NCBI GenBank assembly: GCA_023614405.1
Contig: CM042697.1
Span: forward strand, 305,816,323 to 305,880,322
Reading direction: 5' to 3'
Length of the DNA: 64,000 nucleotides
DNA from: Avena insularis
Taxonomy: Eukaryota > Streptophyta > Magnoliopsida > Poales > Poaceae
Shown: positions 45,081-56,064 of the stretch, one piece after another
How positions within the stretch are numbered: position 1 is the stretch's first letter
How the letters are laid out: every line of letters begins with the position of its first letter
Program-made: the position numbers and the translations under genes
The notes under the pieces: generated by a model
Seen by the model: the letters and a program-made list of their open reading frames with translations, nothing else
Told to the model about the DNA's origin: nothing
The model's database searches: none

Positions 45081-45099
45081 GACAAGTTTGAGATCAACA

Positions 45100-47753
45100 C
45101 ATTACTATGCTTCTTCTTAGCCAGCCTTCTTACCCTTCCTGGGTGCCACTTATTTTCCTCGGTGTCCTCTATATTCTTCATTGTCTGCCTTCCTCCTCTT
45201 CATGGGTGCCAGCTTTCTTAACTTCACATACTATGGATCTCCGGGTCGAGGGAAGTCAGGCCAATCAGCATCAAAATCGTGTTCAACATCATCACTCCAC
45301 TCGTTTTTATTTTCTTCTCGCAACAAAATCACTGAGTCCACGGTCATGCTTCTTACCTTGCGCTTCCTGTCAAAAAATAGGACACAGTTAAGCACCTAAT
45401 ATCTAAAGAGTACGAACAATTTTTTTATAGGTACCATCTCATACCTAGGTTTGGGTGCATTAAGAGGACACCCTGCTACTCTATGGTCTATAATACGGCA
45501 GGTCTTGCATCGGTTTTTGCCCTTCTTGCTACCACTAAAAGCTGAACCTGCTCTCTCTAGAAAATACTTAAACCTCTTTACTTGTGGTCTACCTCTGCCC
45601 CTTTTTGTTACTGGCTAGCACAACTCAAAACTCAGTTGGACTTGAGGCCACTTAGATGGGTCTGTACAGGGCTCAACGGAACCAGCGTACATAGCTCTGA
45701 ACTTTTGCAAAGAGAAATAGTCAGACAAATATTGATCCAAATGTGGTAGAGTTATTTTCTTCACCAAGAAGACCAATGCGTGGTCGCATGGTTTCTAGGT
45801 ATGCTGCCACTCTAAGAAGGTGCATTACCGCCGCTTGATGTTCACAACATCCCTGTGGCCGTTTTTGGACATATTAACCACCGCACAATTTATGAAGTTG
45901 TTGTACAACATGCGGTAACATATGGCCTCTAAGTCTCCGACCAATCTATCTTCTTATATTTAACAGCTTCTTGATCATAACCCGTATGCCATCCATCAAC
46001 ATATGAATAAGACAAACTTTTATGTCCTTCACGCAGTTATTCAGGCATTCGGCTAGGTTATTGTTTATGTAATCAAATTTGATGTAAGGGTTGAACTAGA
46101 TCCTCTTCAATAGGTGCGAATGATGTGCGGCCAAGTAGTGGGGAATATTTGGGGCTTCCGCAAAAATCTTGCTCATGAAATATTCGTAGCACCCAGTTTT
46201 ATAAGATCTAGAAGTAGCAAACATGTAACCAAATACGCTCCCTGTGTAGTGCCTGTACAGGTTGAGCATCAGGTGGGCATGGCATTCTCTACCCTCAGCT
46301 CGCGTGAACACCTCCTTCACTGCATTCGTCAGCCCTTTGCATGCATCTGTGGATATAGCCAATGGATCCATTTGTCCTATTGATCTCCTGAGATGCCTCA
46401 TAACCAAGATCAAGTTTTCCTCTGTCTCTATATCGAACAGCCAGAATGCGACTGGGAACATCCAGTTGTGACCATCCAATGCTATCGCAGATGCCAAGCA
46501 ACCTTTCCATTTGCCAGTTAAGACAGTACTGTCTATGCTCAGATATGGCCTACATCCATCCTTGAATCCCTGGATGCAACATTTAAGCGCAATGAAAAAT
46601 CTGTTGAAATACATTTTACCACCTTCTGATTTAGTGTCGATCTCCACAACACTCCCTAGACACCTAGCTTGTACCTCATCCTTGAAGTTTTTCAACATCC
46701 TGAAGGTATTAGTCCAATCCCCATGCAAGATTTTTAGATCTTTCTCTTTACCTTTCCAAACCGTGTAATACAGTAGGACAATGTTGTACTGAGCAACGAG
46801 TTTATTCTGAATATTCTTCGTGGTCTCCCTAGGGTTATGCTTTAGTATGGAAATAGCTTGTAAAGCCACCCACTCTGTATCATCCATCGAGGATTTCAGC
46901 ATGCTCCTTGTCGCACATATGTGGGGAGGGCCCAATTTGTTCACCTACAACACATATTAATTTACATCATATGGAGTTGCTAGATAGATCTTGCACATCA
47001 ACTTTACTTATGTTATAGAGTGAAAAATGATAAAGTTGAAATGGTTTGCTCCATTCATTGCGAGGATACCCTAATTGCCTTTGACGCAGGTAGGGCTCTG
47101 TCTGCGATCCTCCATGAACAAGGTATCACCACCTGTCCATTCTTCCACTTTAACCTGCAAACGGCCTCATACCTCTGGGCAGTGTTCTTGAGTCTATGAA
47201 CATCGAACTTCCCCTTGATATAAAAATGACGAAATGATATCCTGAACTCATGCATGCTGCTGAACTCGATGCCAACCAAAATTATAGGATCCTCGTGGTC
47301 ATGTATCATCTTGTCTACGTCAGGACCCAAGTCATCAACTGTAATGCCAGCCCCATCCTTAAGTGTCTCGTCGATCTCATCATCACCGGATTCTTTATGC
47401 TCCATGGTGCCATCTTCTATATCTGATTCAGAAACTTCACCATCCTCACCAATGCCTAGTACTGCACACATCGTATTGACTCCCAGGGGTGGGGCTGCAC
47501 AATCATTTGCACAAACATGGACTATAACATTTACCCAATCTACCTCCCCGGCAACTCTATTTTCTCCCAGACACTCTGTTGGTGCTGCTGCAACCACAGG
47601 GGGTGGTCTTACACTATCATGCATCACATGTTCGTCAGCAGAGAAATAGTACTCAGGTTCTATTTCATCTCTACTGTACATAATCCTCTTATCTTCTTGT
47701 GTACATCCTCTTTCCTGTAGGTATTGTCGTGGTGGTGGTACAGCAGACGCCAT
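45100..47753 (-). pseudogene. Mutator-like element (MULE) transposase
   Basis: Exon 1 (47753-47070, ATG start MASAVPPPRQYLQERG) is acidic, then has the MuDR DNA-binding region (ILVGIEFSSMHEFRISFRHF .. NGQVVIPCSWRIADRAL). A 125-bp GT..AG intron (47069-46945) joins in phase to exon 2 (46944 onward): NKLGPPHICATRS, then the MULE core YLSIDSTVLTGKWKG (first D), ISTDACKGL (second D) and EGRECHAHLML (E plus the CxxH typical of MULEs). TAG at 46096-46098, two more stops and a frame change follow. A degenerate SWIM finger (KPCDHALVFL) and a CCHC knuckle (CKTCRIIDHRVAGC near 45500) complete the domain order. It transposes MULEs when intact; this copy is dead. Confidence 0.85.
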
Positions 47754-47807
47754 GGGTAGGCTTAAGTTTGGGGCCAATGGATACTAGTGGGATCTGGGGA
47801 GGGAAGA

Positions 47808-48114
47808 TGTAGTGTTTTCTACACACAGAAGCCTCGAACTCAACTCTTATTTCTCTTCGATTGGGGCTACAAGTGTTCCTCGAGCTGTATCAGAAGTATG
47901 AAGAAGAAGATACAACTTATGCCCTAGAGAGAAAAAATGAATCGACCCCCTCTCCAGGATGCTCTACCTCTCCTTATAAAGGAGTCCCTTGGTTCCTCCT
48001 AGGCTGACATGGTGTCCGAAAGTGGTAACTCAGCGGACGTCTTTCCGTGTCCCCCCTCTATCGACGGCAAAGACCCAGAGCCCATCACATGTGAGCCTCG
48101 GGCCTGAGGATTGT
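47808..48114 (-). mobile_element. Distal part of the Tat-like 3' LTR (inferred)
   Basis: On the minus strand this continues the LTR begun at 55203-54836, interrupted by element 2. It contains a TATA box (CTTTATAAGGA, 47973-47983) and ends AACACTACA near 47808. With TGTTGGGG at the other end this gives TG...CA ends and a total of about 675 bp. The distal boundary is inferred only from LTR-like ends, since the partner LTR is outside the window. Confidence 0.45.
47973..47983 (-). promoter_or_regulatory. TATA box of the inferred Tat-like LTR, pointing at the MULE gene
   Basis: CTTTATAAGGAGAGG on the minus strand, 220 bases upstream of the MULE ATG at 47753. It fits the U3/R border of an LTR and would also direct transcription into the MULE transposase. 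Confidence 0.5.
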
Positions 48115-49591
48115 TGATACGTCATAAATGTATCTATAATTTTTGATGCTCCATGCTTGTTTTGTATCATTTGTCTTATGTTTTGTCTACACTTTGAGGT
48201 ATTTTTATACATTTTCTGGAACTAACCTATTGACAAGATGTCACAGTGCCAGTTTCCTATTTTCTTCTGTTTTTGGTTCCAGAAAAGCATAAAATCAATA
48301 TTCTCCGAATTGGACGGGACAAAAGCCAAAGTCATTATTTTACCGGAGCAACACGGGACCATGAAGCAGAGCTGGAAGGGGACCACAGGGTGGCCGCACC
48401 CGCCTAGGCACGGGCAAGCCCTGGAGGCACCCACAGGGGGTGTGGCCCCCTTGGACCCCCACCGTCCTTGATTCCTGCGCCTATAAGAAGCCTCCGACCC
48501 AAAAACCCTAGGGAATGCAGAAGAAATTTAAGAAAACCTTTGTAGCGCCACCGCCACCGAAGGGGAAATTCGGGGGACAGAAAGTCTCTGTTCCGGCACC
48601 TTTCCCGGACGGGGAAGTGCCCCCGGAGCCATGTCCATCGATCTCCATCACCATATCCATCACCGTTTCTGATTCCAATGACGAGGAGGGAGTAGGTCTT
48701 CCTCGGGGCTAAGGGCTCTACCGGTAGCTATGTGTTCATCTCTCTCTCTCTATGCATGGTCATATTGTGATTATGAGCTTTGTAATCAAGTAGATCTACC
48801 TTGCTACTCAAGTGCTTCATTGGATCTCTACTCTCCCCATGTGTGTGAAAGTGACAGCGTGCACACCATGGTGGCACTTAGGTTTGAGTCTACATAAATA
48901 CTCTTTGTGCTTTAATAGATCTATGCTTTTCCCACGTGTGTGAAAGTGACAGTGTGCATACCGTGTGTCGCACTTTGGCTAGATTGAATATTTGTTATGA
49001 GTTATATTTGAAGTTGGATGTCTCTATGAAATTATTGTGTTTGTTGGAACCATCTAGCGCTCAAGGTGACAGTGTGGGGTTATCTAGATTGGGGAAGGCG
49101 GACTTTGAGGAGTGCTGTTATAGCCCTGCCGATGATTAGAGTGTCCAACCGGAGAGTAGTTAAGAGTAGTATTATGAAGAGAGGATATTTATATGAGATA
49201 GTGTTCACTAGTGAAAGTATGATCCCTAGGCCTTGTTTCTAAACATTGAAACACCGTTTGCATCTATATCTGTTGCATGTTTGCTTGATTTAGTCTTTAC
49301 CTCACCGTCAAACTATTTTCTGGCACCGTCACCACTTGTATTTCACTATCTCTTCGCCGAACTAGTGCACCTATACACCTGACAAGTGTATTGGGTGTGT
49401 TGGGGACACAAGAAACTTCTTGTATCTTGATTGCAGGATTGCTTGAGAGGGAATACCTTTGACCACTTCCTCCCTGAGTTCGATAATTAAACCTTGGGTA
49501 ATCCACTTAAGGGAAACTTGCTGCTGTTCTACAAACCTCTACACTTGGAGGCCCAACAACTGTCTACAAGAATAGAAGTGCGTAGACATCA
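48115..49591 (+). repeat. 5' LTR of element 2
   Basis: 1477 bp, TGATACGTCATAAATG...GACATCA. It contains GC-rich U3 sequence (GGCACGGGCAAGCCCTGG), a TATA-like CCTATAAGAAGCC near 48480 and a CTCTCTCTCTCTCT tract near 48741. Confidence 0.85.
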
Positions 49592-50059
49592 ATCTCTTTT
49601 CCGGCGCCGTTGCCGGGGAGGTAAGGTAAAAGGTACTCACATCCTCCGTTGTGAGTGCTCGAAGTTATTTCCTTTAGATTCTGCAGTTTCCTTTAGATTG
49701 TGCTCGAAGGCTTAATGGAAAACAACAACCAAATTAGAGAGCTTTATAGTGTTTATCTTGAGTTAGGACATGAAGTGTTTGAAGAGCAAATTTAAAAACC
49801 TATGGAGCTTTAATTGCATGCTAATAGCAATGTTATTAATATGAATTCTTTGGACACCATTTTTGCTAATGCTATGGAAACATCTAAGCTTGGGGAAGCT
49901 AGTTTTTAAGAAAATGATCTTTTTAGTTCCCCAGCATTGGAAGATAGCTATTCTATTGCTTATGATGATACCAAACCTCCAATATATGATGATTAAAATG
50001 ATGAGTATGATATTTTCAGTCCACCTAATATTAAGGAGAAAGTTGATTGTGATTACAAT

Positions 50060-50407
50060 ATGCCTCCTATATTTGATGACTATGGTGATGAGAATAGTAA
50101 TGATAGCTATTTTGTTGAATTTGCTCCCACTACAATTAATAAGAATGACTATGCTTATGTGGAGAGTAATAATCATTTTATGCATGTGGCTCATGAAAAG
50201 AATGTTTTATGTGATATCTATATTGTTAATTTTGTTCATTTTTCTACTGAAAGTTATTATGAGAGAGGGAAACATGGTTTTATGCATCTTAATAATATTA
50301 AGTTTCCCCTCTTTATGTTGAAAATTTTGAAGTTGCATTTGTTTTGCTTTCCTATGCTTGTTGCTTTGTTCTTTCATGACTTGTTTATACAAGATTCCTA
50401 TGAATAG
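50060..50407 (+). pseudogene. Remnant ORF of element 2
   Basis: A 115-codon frame (MPPIFDDYGDENSNDSYFVE...) whose middle, SYYERGKHGFMHLNNIKFPL, is nearly identical to the end of the element 1 gag-protease frame (29790-29870). The upstream 49710-50060 has further coding-like pieces broken by stops. No enzymatic motif is visible, so this is the leftover C-terminal segment after gag and protease were lost. Confidence 0.6.
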
Positions 50408-50409
50408 GA

Positions 50410-53369
50410 AGTGGGTTAGAATTAAATGTGTTTTGAATTTGGTTCTTGATGCTCAATTTTACTTCAATTCATATTTCTTATGTAAGCATATTCTCAAACT
50501 ATCAAGCCTAGCTTAAAGGTGTTAAAGAAAAGTACTTGTTGGGAGATAACCCAAGAGTTTTCTTGAGTCTTGGAAGTTATTAATTATCTAATGACATCTT
50601 ATTATCCTTTTTTTAATTTTTGTGCCAAGAATGACCTCTAATGAGTGGAAAGTAAGATTTGGGGAGTTGCTATCCCGAAACAGATTTCTGCCCTCCACAA
50701 AAAATATTCGTGAGGATTATCTGTATCTCCGATTGAGCTGAAAATTTACGAATACATCCCCCAGTATGTTAGCTAACTTTAGTTAGTTCAACACTTTTTT
50801 ATTTGAGCAACATAAGGTCTTAGAAAAAATCGGTTTCTACCAGCTGGTCTCTTTTGACAGATTTCTGCCATTATTTGCATTTGCTTCTTATTGATTCCTT
50901 TTTGGGTTCTTTTCGGGAAATTGAGTTTTTTGAGGGAATTTCTACAGTAGCTTTTAGTGAAAAGTATTGCTTTTCCAAAGCTTTGCCTAAAGGTATATTA
51001 TCTTTTGATTACACTAATGTTGTTAATGAAGATTGTGTGAAGTTTGTATGAAGGAAAATTTGCAGGTGTAGAGAAAGAATGAGGTAATGAGATGAAGAAT
51101 GGACAAAAGCTCAATCTTGGGGATGCCACCCCATATTACCCCTAGAAATATTCAAGAGGTAAAAGCGTCAAAGCTCGGGGATGCCCAAGACACCCCCTTC
51201 TTCATCAATAAAAATCTCAGGTCTTTCTAGACACTTCATTTTTATTGTTTCATGCATTGTTGTGTTGTTCTTGGAGTGTCTTAGTTTTTGGTTTTGGTTT
51301 TTGTTTGCTTAGTTTGCTTGAGTAAGTTGGTTGGTTACACCACACTTCTTTTGGAGAGAGACACACTCTGTTTCCATTGCCTAGAACACTCTAGTTTTCA
51401 CTCTTATTGTTTTGTGAGTGTTCACTTTTGCTAGCACTGCGTTCAGCCTTAGTTTTCTTGTGCTTTCAGCTTAGAACTTTTTAGTTCTTATTTGTGGATT
51501 TGTGAGACAAGATCACTGATCTTTTTTGATTATTATCTTTGTGAGTTGTTTTAGATAAGTTGCTTGATGTTGGAAAGAGTAGAAAGCTTCATGCTTAAGT
51601 GGTACAAAAGGGAACTTCTTTTGACTGTGACTTAGACTTTATCTTGTCATGCTAGATCTTGTTTTGACCTTATGCTTAGTGATTATTGCTGTAGCATGAC
51701 TTGTTCCAAACAATTAGGATTGCTTAATGTGCCTTGAAGGAATCATGCGTTGTTTTAGCATACAAAAGCATAGTATTGCGGTATTCTCCTTTGATGCTTT
51801 GTTTGGGTTGACTTGGCACATGCTCACACCATGTTATGACTATAACAAGTCACCATAGCCTCTATGATAATTTAGTCCTTGACTTGTAGTACCACTCTAT
51901 GCTTTGATTAGTAATGTTTTGTTGCTCTGCATGATTATGGCAATTATTGCTCTCTTAGTTGGTTACTCCCAGTCTTTTGCTAGCCTCCACTTGTATGAGT
52001 AAGTTATACTCATGCCTCCAACTCCCAAGAAACCAAGTTATTCCAAAGTGTCCACTATAAACTCCTATGCATGGTGTGTTACACCATTCCAAGTATATTC
52101 TTGTTTTCAACTATCTTCCAATTAAAAACTCTTTTGTTATGTGAAAACTTAGTGATTAAAGCCCTCATGAACTTGATGGCACACTTTATATTCTTTGCCC
52201 CTAATAAACTTGAACTGTTGTGACATCTATGTTGTAGATGCTTGCACTTATACATTGGAATTAATAGAACCGTGCTGTCATGGGGAACGTTTTCAACATT
52301 GCACTAGTACTTTGAACTCAGTTGATATCACGCTATTTTTTCTATGGATGTCACCGGTGTGAAATAAAGAGGGAACTTGTAAGTCCATGGACTTTGTATT
52401 TTGTGTTAGAGAAACGCCTGGGCCACTAGCCTAAGCCATGCCTAATCATGGTGGAAACTTGCAGCATCACCATAGTGAGATGTCTATGAAGCATCCTCAA
52501 TAAAAAGCTATGCATATAGTAAATAAAAAGATCGCTGAGATGCTCATTGTCTGCTTGCCTTGTCATTTTGGTTATGGGATAGCTCCTATTCCATGTGCAA
52601 GGGGTACCCCGTTGGCGGTTCTCTATGATATGCAAATATTTACAATGATAAGAACTTACAGGTGACTGAAGTTGAGTAGCATGAGGTGTGGCCCTCGTAT
52701 TCAAGGGACTTGAGATTGCCAACTTATACTTTGTCAAGCATATACTCCATAGTTAGTTCACTTTAACCTTAATCACTTCAAGATGCTTATTATAGGGGCA
52801 ATGAGGGCTGAAATCTAACAAGTACCATAATTTTTGGAAGCTCTTTTTGAAATTTGAAATCCCTTCTTCCTTTATAAAAGGATTTTCTTCCTCCACTATT
52901 GAGTTTCCATCTTCTACTTTTAGGCACCATTAAGAGAGCATAGTTGTAATTCCGTGTGCAGTGTTCCAAAGCTTATTGATTGATGCATATTGTGATATTA
53001 CTTGTTCTTGTGCTATTTGTTCTAGTCACCCTTGTGAACTTTGAAGGTGTCATATGAATATATTTGCTACTCTATGAGGGACAAGCTGATTTCCACTATG
53101 CTATGTTTTTCTATATGTGAAACAAACAAACGTCTTTCAACGCATGTTATTCATGATCTTTGTTTGTAGCCTTTCATGTTGCATGCATAGTTACTATGTC
53201 CTATTGTTAGAACTCCATCTTTCATGCACATGTTTAGAGTTATTTGATCCCATCTTTCAATGCTTGTAAATGGTTTGATCTTGGTTTTGATGGTGCATGT
53301 CACCTCAAAAATTATTCTATTTATCACTTACCTACTCGAGGACGAGCAGGAGTTAAGCTTGGGGATGCT
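50410..53369 (+). other. Non-coding interior of element 2
   Basis: AT-rich; no supported gene. 52140-52740 matches 31980-32600 of element 1. It ends with TTAAGCTTGGGGATGCT, the probable polypurine tract before the 3' LTR. Confidence 0.7.
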
Positions 53370-54830
53370 TGATATGTCGGAAACGTATCTATAATTTTTG
53401 ATGCTCCATTCTTGTTTTGTATCATTTGTCTTATGTTTTGTCTACACTTTGAGGTATTTTTATACACTTTTTGGAACTAACCTATTGACAAGATGCCACA
53501 TTGCCAGTTGCCTGTTTTCTTCTGTTTTTGGTTCCGTAAAGGCAGAAAATCAATATTCTCGGAATTGGACGGGACAAAATCCAACGTCATTATTTTTCCC
53601 GGAGCAACACGGAACCATGAAGCAGAGCCGGAGGGGGCCACAGGTTGGCCGCACCCCCCTAGGCACGGGCAATCCCTGGAGGCGCCCACAGGGGGTGTGG
53701 GCCCCCTGGACCCCAACCGACCTTGATTCCTGCGCCTATAAGAAGCCTCCGACCCAAAAACCCTAGGGCATCCAGAAGAAATCCACGAAAACATCTATAG
53801 CGCGCCACCACGAAGGGAGATTCAGGGGAAAGTCTCTTCCTAAGACCTGCCGGACGGGAAGTTCCCCCAAAGCCATATCCAACGATCACCATCACCATCT
53901 CCATCACCGTTGCTGATTCCAATGATGAGGAGGGAGTAGTTCTTCCTCGAGGCTAAGGGCTCTACCGATAGCTATGTGTTCATCTCTCTCCCTATGCATG
54001 GTCATATTGTGATCATGAGCTTTGTAATCAAGTAGATATACCTTGCTACTCAAGTGCTTCATTAGATCTCTGCTCTCCCCATGTGTGTGAAAGTGACAGC
54101 GTGCACGCCATGGTGGCACTTAGGTTTGAGTCTACATAAATACTCTTTGTGCTTTAATAGATCTATGCTTTTCCCCACGTGTGTGAAAGTGACAGCGTGC
54201 ATACCGTGTGTGGCACTTTGGCTAGATTGAATATTTGTTATGAGTTATATTTGGAGTTGGATGTCTCTATGAAATTATGGTGTTTGATGGAACCATATAG
54301 CGCTCAAGGTAACAGTGTGGGGTTATCTAGATTGGGGAAGGCGGACTTTGAGGAGTGCTGTTATAGCCCTACCGATGATTAGAGTATCCAACCGGAGAGT
54401 AGTTAAGAGTAGTATCATGAAGAGAGGATATTTATAAGAGAGAGTGTTCACTAGTGAAAGTATGATCCCTAGGCATTGTTTCTAAACATTGAAACACCAT
54501 TTGCATCTATATCTATTGCATGTTTCCTTGCTTTAGTCTTTACCTCACCGTCAAGTTATTTTCTGGTACCTTCACCACTTGTATTTCACTATCTCTTCAC
54601 CGAACTAGTGAACCTATACACCTTACAAGTGTATTGTTTGTGTTGGGGACACAAGAGACTTCTTGTATCTTGATTGCAGGATTGCTTGAGAGGGAATACA
54701 TTTGACCACTTCCTCCCTGAGTTCGATAAACCTTGGGTAATCCACTTAAGGGAAACTTGCTGTTGTTCTACAAACCTTTGCACTTGGAGGCCCAACAACT
54801 GTCTACAAGAATAGAAGTTCATAGACATCA
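53370..54830 (+). repeat. 3' LTR of element 2
   Basis: 1461 bp; begins TGATATGTCGGAAACG (5' LTR: TGATACGTCATAAATG) and ends ATAGACATCA, followed by TSD ATTGT. Scattered differences and small indels from the 5' LTR indicate a non-recent insertion. Confidence 0.85.
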
Positions 54831-54835
54831 ATTGT

Positions 54836-55203
54836 CACCTCCGTGACGCTCCTCTGCTCCTCTGCTTCTTGTATCTAACGCTTGGCACTGTGCAGATTCC
54901 TCACATATAGCATCTAGGGTTTGACTTTGGGAACAACCTCCTTCTTCCACAAGCTTTCTGTATCTCGGCCTCACCTCGCGTAACTTGGTTCGACCTTCGC
55001 CTACATCTAAGTTAATCAACAGCGCCTGATGACACATACGTCGGCCGAGTTATTTTTGAACTGCCTGATTCAGGATAGGTCATGTCTTCTTTGGGCGTTC
55101 CTTGCATAACTCGTCCGAATCACGCCATGATCCGGCCCTGGATATGAAGGGTTCCTTCCCTTTCTCAGCTATCTTGACCCTACCTAGGGTCATCCCCCCA
55201 ACA
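54836..55203 (-). mobile_element. Proximal part of the Tat-like 3' LTR (inferred)
   Basis: On the minus strand, AGCTTCGGGGACTAA (polypurine-like) is followed by TGTTGGGGGGATGACCC, a typical grass gypsy PPT/LTR start, and runs to 54836, where element 2 interrupts it. It continues at 48114-47808. The orientation matches the minus-strand pol genes to the right. Confidence 0.55.
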
Positions 55204-55677
55204 TTAGTCCCCGAAGCTGGTGCGGTCCTGCCGTATACCTTGGCCGAGCCACATCAGTTTCTAGATATTCAATCTTTTTATCTTTCCGTCCAACGTAATT
55301 CTTAGTCGATGTCTCCTTCCTTTTATCTCATTTTTGCCCCTATTATCAAGGTGCAACCCTTTTTCCGAATCATTCTCCATTGCCCGGGGTATCTTTTTAC
55401 CTTCTCCAGTAAGCCTCATCTTACGCGTACCAATCATTAATTTACGTCTCGTTTTCTGTATTGCTACAGCACATGCTGACAATGCTATAGTAATTACTGC
55501 GCCAGTCCCATCGCCGCAGTGACTCTTCGATCACCACAACGGTCATTGCAGCCTGATCTCCACTTGCACCGTGTGACCCTAGCTGTGGCACCAATCATCG
55601 ACAAAAGATGTGCGATACACGCCTCCTCGCGGTCACTGTGGTGCACCTGCAATCCCACTAGTGCTCACCATACGCGG

Positions 55678-55685
55678 TTATAAGT
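55678..55685 (+). promoter_or_regulatory. TATA box of the antisense gene
   Basis: GCGGTTATAAGTAGGGG precedes a pyrimidine-rich leader on the plus strand, about 385 bases before the chosen ATG (56065). It lies outside the inferred LTR and points away from it. Confidence 0.45.
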
Positions 55686-56064
55686 AGGGGAGTGGGGATG
55701 GGTTGGTTCACTTTCGCCTTCCCCACTTCCCTCATCTTCCTCCTTGCGCCGCTGCCTTCATGCTTGCGCTCTAGCGTTCCCGCCGTTGCGCTTCCGCCTC
55801 AATGACCATGCCGCTGTTCTTCTGCTCTTGTGAGCGTGCTGCTGCACTTTCGTTCTAGCATCCACGTCGTTGCGCTTCTCTCTCGCGCGACGTGACACTG
55901 CTTCTTGGTCCTCACCCTAGGTGATTCCCCTTCATTTTAATCTCCGGTGGCGGTATTCTTCTCTTCCCTCCGTCGCGCTTGTCGTCGTTGCGACGGGGCC
56001 TTGGGTTTTGAGGCCTCTCCCCACCACCAGTGATTCGTCCTCCTTTGGCTCCTCCAACGAGCCC

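Larger units (their letters stand above)
48115..54830 (+). mobile_element. Non-autonomous LTR retrotransposon (element 2), nested in the Tat-like LTR
   Basis: Direct LTRs at 48115-49591 and 53370-54830 share TATCTATAATTTTTGATGCT near their starts and AAGAATAGAAGT..AGACATCA at their ends. A perfect TSD, ATTGT, lies at 48110-48114 and 54831-54835. The PBS (CCGGCGCCGTTGCCGGGGAG, about 49601-49620) and a purine-rich tract (AAGCTTGGGGATGCT) before the 3' LTR are present. The 3.8-kb interior has no gag, protease, RT or integrase, only a remnant related to the end of the element 1 ORF. LTR sequence differs from element 1, but parts of the interior are homologous. Confidence 0.9.

Noticed and set aside
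49763..50321. Ile/Met-rich ORFs on both strands in element 2
   Set aside because: AT-rich retrotransposon interior; only the frame at 50060 aligns with the element 1 protein.
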